In this document: positions 7,156 to 11,630 of the stretch, piece by piece
Numbering within the stretch: the stretch's first letter is position 1
Layout of the letters: each line of letters begins with the position of its first letter
Source: Acidobacteriota bacterium
Lineage (GTDB): Bacteria > Acidobacteriota > Thermoanaerobaculia > Multivoradales > JAHEKO01
DNA: 11,630 nt
Assembly (NCBI GenBank): GCA_024638355.1
Contig: JAHEKO010000013.1
Coordinates: forward strand, 7,853 to 19,482
Direction of reading: 5' to 3'
Translations under genes and position numbers: made by a program
Notes under the pieces: model-generated
The model's input: the letters and a program-made list of their open reading frames with translations, nothing else
The model's database searches: none
Told to the model about the DNA's origin: nothing

Positions 7156-7203
7156 CGTCCGGCGCGACGCGCGGCCTGCTGCCGAGTCCCGGCGCGCCGG
7201 ACG
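7156..7203. repeat. 11-bp perfect inverted repeat upstream of the FHA gene
   Basis: CGTCCGGCGCG (7156-7166) is the exact reverse complement of CGCGCCGGACG (7193-7203), with 26 bases between the arms. It lies just before the FHA gene, ending 16 bases before its ATG, in the 206-base gap after the zinc-ribbon gene. It could be an RNA stem affecting initiation, a terminator of the upstream gene without a T-tract, or a protein-binding site. Confidence 0.45.
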
Positions 7204-7219
7204 GGGGAAGATCCGGCCG

Positions 7220-7789
7220 ATGACCGAAGCGAAGTGCGGCAACTGTGGAGCACCGATTCTCTATGAGGTGGGGTCGGCGGCCACGGCGCTGAGTTGCCCG
7301 CGCTGCCTCGAGCCGGTGCCGGAGGAGCCGGAGGGAGCGACGCCGGTCGAGACCGTTTCGATTGCCGAGGCGATCGCATCGCTGGGCTCGACGTCGGGCC
7401 TCGATCCCTACCGCACCGGCACGATCGTGCTCGAGCCCGAGGCCGAGGCGGCGACGCCCCTGGCCGCGCCGGCGGTCGAGGTCAAGGTAAAGGGGTTCCT
7501 GACGCAGATGGGGCTGCCGTCCGACGAGGCCGACTTCCGCCTGCGCGGTGGCGTGACCGTGGTCGGCCGCCAGCATGGAGACCTCGTCGTCGACGATCCC
7601 TCGATCTCGGCGCGCCACTTCCAGATCGAGGAGCGTGGCGGGCAGTTCTACATCCGCGACCTCAGCAGCAGCAACGGCACCTTCCTGAACGACCGCGAGG
7701 TTCGCTCGGCGCCGCTGCAGAGCGGCGACCGCATCCAGGCGGGCTCGACGCTCTTCTCCTTCTCGGTGCGCCACACCATTCCCACCTAG
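7220..7789 (+). CDS. Zinc-ribbon and FHA domain protein
   Basis: This 189-residue protein should read phosphothreonine signals. It opens with a short zinc ribbon (Cys6/Cys9 in CGNC and Cys26/Cys29 in CPRC), continues through an acidic Pro/Glu/Ala linker (about 31-88), and ends in an FHA domain (about 103-186). The key FHA residues are all visible: Gly116-Arg117, Ser130 and His133 in SISARH, and Asn152-Gly153 in SSNGTF. These are the residues that contact phosphothreonine peptides in this fold, so binding is likely intact. The ATG at 7220 follows a purine-rich GGGGGAAG (7203-7210). FHA proteins often partner Ser/Thr kinases, but none is in the window. There is no signal peptide or membrane segment, so it is probably cytoplasmic. 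Family call firm; partner unknown. Confidence 0.93.
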   Translation: MTEAKCGNCGAPILYEVGSAATALSCPRCLEPVPEEPEGATPVETVSIAEAIASLGSTSGLDPYRTGTIVLEPEAEAATPLAAPAVEVKVKGFLTQMGLPSDEADFRLRGGVTVVGRQHGDLVVDDPSISARHFQIEERGGQFYIRDLSSSNGTFLNDREVRSAPLQSGDRIQAGSTLFSFSVRHTIPT

Positions 7790-7817
7790 CCTGCTAGCCC
7801 GACCCGGCGCCAGGGAC

Positions 7818-7848
7818 GCTATCCTCGCGTTGCCGCCGAGGAGATAGC
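7818..7848 (+). promoter_or_regulatory. Hairpin that would sequester the ribosome binding site of the ATP-grasp gene
   Basis: GCTATCCTCG (7818-7827) pairs with CGAGGAGATAGC (7837-7848) as a 6+4-bp stem with a 2-base bulge and a 9-base loop. The 3' arm contains the GAGGAG Shine-Dalgarno (7838-7843) of the GTG start at 7852. When folded, the site would be hidden, suggesting control of translation. Confidence 0.4.
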
Positions 7849-7851
7849 GCC

Positions 7852-8724
7852 GTGAAGATACTGGGGATCGCCACCTGTCAGCAGAGTCCCGAGCCGCAGG
7901 CGGACGACGCCCTGATGCTGGGGGAGTTGGTCGGCGTCGAGACCGTGGCGGCGCCCTGGGACGCTCCGGATGCACCCTGGCGCTCGTGCCGGGCGGTCCT
8001 GCTGCGCTCGATCTGGGACTACCATCTCCGGGTCGACGAGTTCCTGGCCTGGGTCGAGCGGCTGGAGGCGGCGGGCACGACGGTGTGGAACTCGGCGCCA
8101 ATCGTGGGCTGGAACGCGCGCAAGAGCTACCTCAAGAAGCTCGAGGCGGCCGGTGTCGCGATCGTGCCGACCCTCTGGTTGAAGCCGCAAGAGGCCGAGC
8201 GCTGGCCGGCCCTCATCGAGCGCTCGGGCTGGGACGAGGTCGTCTTGAAGCCCCTGGTGGGCGCCAGCAGCTACCTCACCTGGCGGAGCTCCGCGGCGGG
8301 CGCAGCGGAGCGCGTCGACCGCCTCCGCCGTCTGGCCGCGCACGGCGGCGCTCTGGTGCAGCCCTATCTGCGCGAGATAGAAGAGGCCGGTGAATGGTCG
8401 TTGGTCTATTTCGAAGGCCGCTACAGCCACGCGGTACGCAAGCGGGCGAAGGGGGGCGAGTTCCGGGTGCAGATCGAGTTCGGAGGCCGCGAAGAGCCGG
8501 CGGAGCCGCCGGACTCCGTTCGACGCGTCGCGCGACGGGCGCTGCGGGCGGCTCCCGGCCGGCCGCTCTACGCCCGCGTGGACGGCATGGAAACCGCCGG
8601 CGGCTTCCTGGTGAGCGAGCTCGAGCTCATCGAGCCGGTGCTCTTTCTCGCGGCGGTCGAGGGGTCGGCGGCCCGCTTCGCTCGCGCGATCGCCCGACGT
8701 TTCGCCGCCGAGGGGACGCGATGA
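7852..8724 (+). CDS. ATP-grasp family enzyme (DcsG/RimK-like)
   Basis: The 290-residue product resembles stand-alone ATP-grasp ligases of the type found with cycloserine biosynthesis (DcsG-like). Such enzymes use ATP to activate a carboxylate as an acyl-phosphate and join it to an amine or thiol. Recognisable elements are LLRSIWDYHLR (50-60), the WNARKSYLKKL segment (87-97), VPTLWL (105-110), the ATP-binding lysine strand VLKPLVGASS (131-140), VQPYL (169-173), GEWSLVYF (180-187), ARVDG (241-245) and the metal-binding ELELIEP (256-262). The start is GTG at 7852, set by GAGGAG (7838-7843) and the MKILGIATC N-terminus. It is cytoplasmic. Its stop overlaps the ATG of the methyltransferase gene (ATGA, 8721-8724), so the two are coupled and may act on one substrate. 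That substrate cannot be read from the sequence; a peptide, amino acid or small metabolite are all possible. Confidence 0.88.
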   Translation: MKILGIATCQQSPEPQADDALMLGELVGVETVAAPWDAPDAPWRSCRAVLLRSIWDYHLRVDEFLAWVERLEAAGTTVWNSAPIVGWNARKSYLKKLEAAGVAIVPTLWLKPQEAERWPALIERSGWDEVVLKPLVGASSYLTWRSSAAGAAERVDRLRRLAAHGGALVQPYLREIEEAGEWSLVYFEGRYSHAVRKRAKGGEFRVQIEFGGREEPAEPPDSVRRVARRALRAAPGRPLYARVDGMETAGGFLVSELELIEPVLFLAAVEGSAARFARAIARRFAAEGTR

Positions 8725-9410
8725 AGCGCTTCGAGACCCTCGCCAGCGCCCGTACGTCCGACGGGCTGGCGCTGACCTTCCACCGTCGCGAAGACGACTA
8801 CTTCCTTCTGCTCGAGGGCGAAGAGCTGATGTCGACCCGGCGCAATCGGTCGGAGAGCGCGCTGGCCGAGCTCGCGTCTCGTCATCTCGAGGGTGTTGCC
8901 CGGCCGGTGATCCTCATTGGCGGCCTCGGTCTCGGCTTCACCCTGCGCGCTGCGCTGGAGCGACTGCCGGCGGGAGGCCGGCTGGTGGTCTGCGAGCTGT
9001 TTTCCGCGGTCGTCGACTGGAATCGCAAGTATCTGGACGAAAGCGCCACCGCCCTGGCCGACCCGCGCGTCGAGGTCGTGACGCGAGACGTCGGCGCGGT
9101 CATTGCGGGCGCGAGCGCGCGGTTCGACGCGGTCCTGCTCGATGTCGACAACGGCCCCTCCGCCTGGTGCCTGGAGTCGAACGAACGGCTCTATGGGCGC
9201 CGTGGCCTGGCGACGGTGCGGCGCTCGCTCAAGCCGGGCGGCATTCTGGGGATCTGGTCCGCCTACGCCGACCCGCGCTTCGAGCGCCTGCTGGGCGCCA
9301 GCGGCTTCCGGGCGTGGTCGGAGAGCGTCAGAGCGCGTGGCCGAAAAGGCTCGCGCCACACCATCTTCTTCGCCACCCCCGAGCGCGACCGCCTGGCTAG
9401 GCGATCTTGA
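8721..9410 (+). CDS. Spermidine-synthase-like, SAM-dependent methyltransferase fold protein
   Basis: The 229-residue product has the class I methyltransferase/polyamine synthase fold: a glycine-rich nucleotide loop (IGGLGLGFTL, 66-75), an acidic residue at the end of strand 2 (VVCELF, Glu92), DPRVEVVTRDV (114-124), and a strand 4 motif AVLLDVDNGP (137-146). A late SLKPGGILGIWSAY segment (169-182) is typical of the spermidine-synthase superfamily. The DVDNGP sequence sits where spermidine synthases carry a catalytic Asp motif, but the N-terminal polyamine-binding domain is only a short beta-rich segment (about 1-55), so true polyamine synthesis is doubtful and methyl transfer is as likely. The ATG overlaps the ATP-grasp stop by four bases. 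The 3' end overlaps the convergent M15 peptidase gene by 14 bases. Fold assignment is firm; reaction unknown. Confidence 0.85.
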   Translation: MKRFETLASARTSDGLALTFHRREDDYFLLLEGEELMSTRRNRSESALAELASRHLEGVARPVILIGGLGLGFTLRAALERLPAGGRLVVCELFSAVVDWNRKYLDESATALADPRVEVVTRDVGAVIAGASARFDAVLLDVDNGPSAWCLESNERLYGRRGLATVRRSLKPGGILGIWSAYADPRFERLLGASGFRAWSESVRARGRKGSRHTIFFATPERDRLARRS

Positions 9411-10305
9411 TGTGCCAGGGCTCGTGGCGCACGCCGTACGGATTCGTCTCGGTGTAGCGAATCGAGATGTAGCCCAGATCGATGAGCTTGCGGAACTCGA
9501 CCGTCTCGCCGAAGGCCTCGGTGAAGTTGCGAAGGCCGTAGCCGACCTTGCCGATGTCGAAGTCGCCGCGCGCGTGGAACGAATACCCCGGCGGCGCGAG
9601 CGAGCGCGAGGCCTGGGAGAGGTTCCCCTCGGTCTCGACCGCCTTGCGCAAGAAAAGCTGGTACTGCTTGACGATGCTCCGCACACCCGAGGTGAGGGTG
9701 ATCGAGTCGCCGACGTCGCGGCGGATCTGGGTGAACTTGGCCAGCGAGTCGCCCTTGAGCAGATAGTGCCCGCTGCCGGCGATCTTGGCTACCGAGCGGT
9801 CCGGAATTCTCTCGGTCAGCTCGGTGATCACCTTCTCGCCATAGAAGCCGTAGCGCTCGGCGTCGGCGTAGAAGAGCTCTTCGAGCAGGTCGAGCTCGAC
9901 CCGGGGGAAGGCGCCGATGTCGCTGTAGTTGGCGCCGAAACGGAGGAGCTGCTCGAACGACAGCAGGTTGAAGTTGCCGTGGCCCACGAGCTGCTGGGCG
10001 CGCTGGACTCGAGCCGAGGCCGACCGCAGCGCCGGCATCACCTCCGCAGCGAGGAAGAAGTCGTCTTCGTAGGTCCGGTCGAATTCCTTGATCTTCTGCA
10101 GGTGGTGGCCGGAGTGGTCGCCTTCGGAGTGAGGGATCAGGGTCTTCGCCCCCTCGTCACGCTGGGGATCGACCGGCGCGGGCGGCAAGTGTCGGGGCTC
10201 GGGGTCGCTCCCGGAGCGGCGCTTGAGCTCCCAGACTCCCAGACCGCCGCCGGCGACACAGGCGGCGCAGGCTGGCAGAATCCTCAAGAATTTGCGGCGA
10301 TCCAC
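9397..10305 (-). CDS. M15/VanY-type D-alanyl-D-alanine carboxypeptidase-like protein, probable Tat substrate
   Basis: This 302-residue protein should trim peptidoglycan stem peptides or a similar D-Ala end outside the cytoplasm. The N-terminus, MDRRKFLRIL followed by an Ala/Cys/Gly-rich stretch, looks like a twin-arginine signal. A low-complexity Pro/His/Asp linker and helical region (about 30-160) precede the peptidase domain (about 160-302). M15 landmarks are SGVRSIVKQYQLF (206-218), PPGYSFHARGDFDIG (238-252, zinc ligand candidate His244, acid Asp248 or Asp250) and HEPWHIKI (294-301, catalytic Glu295 and ligand His298). The His-to-Asp spacing is one residue shorter than in the usual SxHxxGxAxD pattern. 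The start is GTG (10305), with GGAG five bases before it. The stop region overlaps the end of the methyltransferase gene. Family call fairly firm; catalytic competence inferred. Confidence 0.87.
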   Translation of the reverse strand: MDRRKFLRILPACAACVAGGGLGVWELKRRSGSDPEPRHLPPAPVDPQRDEGAKTLIPHSEGDHSGHHLQKIKEFDRTYEDDFFLAAEVMPALRSASARVQRAQQLVGHGNFNLLSFEQLLRFGANYSDIGAFPRVELDLLEELFYADAERYGFYGEKVITELTERIPDRSVAKIAGSGHYLLKGDSLAKFTQIRRDVGDSITLTSGVRSIVKQYQLFLRKAVETEGNLSQASRSLAPPGYSFHARGDFDIGKVGYGLRNFTEAFGETVEFRKLIDLGYISIRYTETNPYGVRHEPWHIKIA

Positions 10306-10365
10306 GGCAGCTCCACGACCAGGCTACGCTCGACTCTACCCATTTCGAGCCTCGGTGCCTGCGTA

Positions 10366-10390
10366 GTGTCCCACAGTCGGGTCACAGTAG
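10366..10390. repeat. Two CACAGT direct repeats with 11-bp period, possible operator
   Basis: CACAGT occurs at 10372-10377 and again at 10383-10388, as TCCCACAGTCG and GGTCACAGTAG, one helical turn apart. It lies in the 126-base gap between the second ribbon-helix-helix gene and the M15 peptidase gene, about 70 bases upstream of the latter. Ribbon-helix-helix repressors often bind short tandem sites with this kind of spacing, so it is a candidate operator. Confidence 0.35.
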
Positions 10391-10431
10391 CACGGCCCGC
10401 ACGGCAGGCGCCCCGGCCCTCACCCGCGCGT

Positions 10432-10677
10432 CTACCCGGAGCTCTTGTCGCCCTCGATCCCGTTGGCGACGTCGTTGATCGTCGCCAACGCCAGCTTCCT
10501 GACGACGGCGGTGACGGTCTCCTGGCGCTCCCCCGCAAACCGAGCCAGCAGGTCGTACTCGCGGTCGGTGAAGCGCGCCGTGATCTTCTCGTTCCGCGCC
10601 CGGTCGGGCGGCTCGATCCGCTCCCGGACGCGCGCCGGCAGCAGGCTCTCGAGGTTCGGGGCGTGATCGGCCGCCAT
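10432..10677 (-). CDS. Ribbon-helix-helix-type small DNA-binding protein (second of a tandem pair)
   Basis: The 81-residue product has a charged N-terminal arm and a compact segment, NEKITARFTDREYDLLARFA (about 28-47) followed by TVTAVVRKLALATI (about 53-66). This matches a ribbon-helix-helix fold: one strand, then two helices, dimerising to bind DNA. The strand and first helix closely resemble those of the gene just upstream (KVTARFTAEEVERL), so the two are probably paralogues. The ATG (10677) shares one base with the upstream TGA (TGATG), which decides the start and implies coupled translation; a longer open frame to 10968 is a shadow of the neighbour. There is no toxin-like ORF in the immediate downstream gap, so antitoxin function is not supported. 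It may regulate its own operon or the M15 gene downstream. Confidence 0.72.
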   Translation of the reverse strand: MAADHAPNLESLLPARVRERIEPPDRARNEKITARFTDREYDLLARFAGERQETVTAVVRKLALATINDVANGIEGDKSSG

Positions 10678-10892
10678 CAGCGCTTCTCCTCCAGCTTCGA
10701 TCGGATCTCGCCGATTGCCGATACGACCAGATCGCGCACCAATGAGGAAAGGGGGGTGCCGCGGCGCCGCGCTTCGCGGGCAAGCCGCTCGACCTCCTCT
10801 GCCGTAAAGCGGGCCGTTACCTTGCGCTCTTTGGGAAACTCGACCTTGGGCGGCGTCACGGGCACGTTCCTCGTAAGTTGAAGCATCATCAT
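10677..10892 (-). CDS. Ribbon-helix-helix-type small DNA-binding protein (first of a tandem pair)
   Basis: From the first of three consecutive ATGs (10892) the product is 71 residues. A short N-terminal arm precedes ERKVTARFTAEEVERLAREA (about 22-41) and TPLSSLVRDLVVSAI (about 46-60), a strand-helix-helix pattern typical of the CopG/Arc/MetJ fold. It resembles the protein encoded just downstream in the KxTARFT strand and in the spacing of the helices. The start is not secure: no Shine-Dalgarno precedes the ATGs, whereas GAGG (about 10868-10871) precedes in-frame GTGs at 10865 and 10859, the latter at normal distance. The ATGATG also contains a TATGAT box that could be a -10 element, which would favour the GTG starts. 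The stop overlaps the next gene by one base. Function as a DNA-binding regulator is inferred from fold only. Confidence 0.7.
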   Translation of the reverse strand: MMMLQLTRNVPVTPPKVEFPKERKVTARFTAEEVERLAREARRRGTPLSSLVRDLVVSAIGEIRSKLEEKR

Positions 10893-11004
10893 ATCGCGAA
10901 CTGACGATTCGAGTCGGCTCGCCCCGAGCGCAGGTCGACGATGAGCTGGCCCGGTCGGCGGCGGGCACCCTCGATTCCGTTCGCGGCGGCTCGGCCGCGC
11001 CGGG

Positions 11005-11630
11005 CTACTTGACCTGCAATTCCGCCTGCGCGCAGCTCAGAGCGCGCAGCGGCTCGGTCTCTACGACCTCGACCGGGATGTTCCCCAGCTGCCGTGGAAT
11101 GAACCTGCTCGTATCGGAGTGCTCGGGGTCCAGGTAGACCTTGAAAAGCGGGTCGGTGGGCCGCGAGGCGGAGCGCCCGATGCCCATGGCGTGAACGCCC
11201 TCGAGCTTGAACAGCTCGCTCTCGGTACGGGTCTGCACACGCTCGGCGAGGCGCATCCTGCGGTCCTCGATCCCGGGCACGCCACCCTTCGTCCACAGGC
11301 TGCCGCCGGAAGACTGGCTGCAACCGACGAACTCGGCCTTGCCCTTGGGCTTCATCTTGTCGACCGCCTTCAAGACGCGGTTGAAGGAGTTCCCCACCGT
11401 AATCCTCTCGTTGCCAGCGAACAGCAGGCCGACCGGGTTCGGACAGTCTTTCCTGTCTTCCAGAATCACCGAGCCCGAGTCGCCGCCCCCGGAGAACGAC
11501 TTCCGGCCCTCGGCGACCACCGAGAACTGCTTGACGAAGAAGATATCGAGCTCCCTGGCATCCAGCGAGCACTCCTCGGGGAACGTCACGAAGCCGCTCA
11601 CGTTGACCAGGTCGATCACGCCCTTGCGGA
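11005..11630 (-). CDS. Trypsin-like serine protease, C-terminal part (5' end outside window)
   Basis: The frame is open to the right edge, and the GTG at 11619 is probably internal, so about 207 C-terminal residues are visible. SFSGGGDSGSVI (Ser codon at 11478-11476) is the catalytic-serine motif of the chymotrypsin fold, and the following PVGLLFAGNERITVGNSFNRVL matches the strands after it in bacterial trypsin-like proteins. The catalytic His and Asp would lie upstream, outside the window. A further domain follows at the C-terminus: EGVHAMGIGRSA, then LFKVYLDPE, then IPRQLGNIPVEVVE. It resembles a small alpha/beta module that I associate with the N-termini of such proteases, so its C-terminal position is notable. 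The final residues are AELQVK. The next gene on this strand starts about 112 bases later. Secretion cannot be judged without the N-terminus. Protease-fold call is good; activity unproven. Confidence 0.78.
   Translation of the reverse strand, partial: RKGVIDLVNVSGFVTFPEECSLDARELDIFFVKQFSVVAEGRKSFSGGGDSGSVILEDRKDCPNPVGLLFAGNERITVGNSFNRVLKAVDKMKPKGKAEFVGCSQSSGGSLWTKGGVPGIEDRRMRLAERVQTRTESELFKLEGVHAMGIGRSASRPTDPLFKVYLDPEHSDTSRFIPRQLGNIPVEVVETEPLRALSCAQAELQVK

Noticed and set aside
6125..8101. 658-codon minus-strand frame opposite the FmdB, FHA and ATP-grasp genes
   Set aside because: It spans several convincing genes on the opposite strand with intact motifs; its own translation is Arg/Pro-rich without any domain.
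9103..10881. 592-codon plus-strand frame across the M15 and ribbon-helix-helix genes
   Set aside because: Runs antisense through three recognisable genes and through intergenic DNA; a product of high GC content with few stops.
10432..10892. Toxin-antitoxin module
   Set aside because: Both proteins look like DNA-binding ribbon-helix-helix proteins and no RelE, PIN, HicA or other toxin-like ORF is adjacent on either side.
10432..10968. 178-codon extension of the second ribbon-helix-helix gene
   Set aside because: The extra N-terminal part overlaps the first ribbon-helix-helix gene in another frame; the ATG at 10677 coupled to the upstream stop is the better start.

Overview
The window is very GC-rich and tightly packed, with strong G/C preference at third codon positions, GTG and TTG starts, and many 1-4 base stop/start overlaps. 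A HlyD-type adaptor paired with a peptidase-containing ABC exporter, together with Tat-like and Sec-like signal peptides, suggests a Gram-negative-type envelope. Overall style (CTCGAG-rich coding, FmdB-type zinc ribbon, FHA protein, unusual double-ABC peptide exporter) would fit a high-GC lineage such as Acidobacteriota (Thermoanaerobaculia-like), but this is an impression: no rRNA or other phylogenetic marker is present.

Layout. (1) 1-5866, minus strand: a probable peptide-export operon. In transcription order it holds a tiny 18-codon ORF with a strong Shine-Dalgarno (5866-5810), a GC-rich hairpin that looks like a terminator or attenuator (5785-5760), a HlyD-family membrane fusion protein (5707-4532), a C39-peptidase ABC transporter with an intact Cys-His-Asp triad (4519-1814), and a second ABC transporter with an N-terminal domain that looks like a dead C39 domain (1817 to the left edge, truncated inside its ATPase domain). 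(2) 5867-6208: divergent intergenic region. (3) 6209-9410, plus strand: a small secreted unknown protein, an FmdB-like zinc ribbon, a zinc-ribbon/FHA protein, then an ATP-grasp enzyme overlapping a spermidine-synthase-like methyltransferase. (4) 9397-11630, minus strand: a Tat-exported M15 D,D-carboxypeptidase-like protein converging on the methyltransferase with a 14-base overlap, two tandem ribbon-helix-helix proteins, and the C-terminal part of a trypsin-like (GDSG) serine protease cut by the right edge.

How the genes work together (inference). HlyD + C39-ABC + second ABC recalls the three-part exporter of NHLM-type RiPP/bacteriocin systems. Here the only candidate cargo in the window is the 18-residue peptide MKITTSLKAGQSLSVIVE, placed first in the operon where a precursor gene, or a regulatory leader peptide, would be expected. 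It has no canonical double-glycine leader, so cargo assignment is open. The ATP-grasp/methyltransferase pair could in principle modify a peptide, but it lies on the other strand about 2 kb away and there is no direct link. The tiny ORF with its hairpin and the atypical two-ABC exporter are the part of the window most likely to be an undescribed system.
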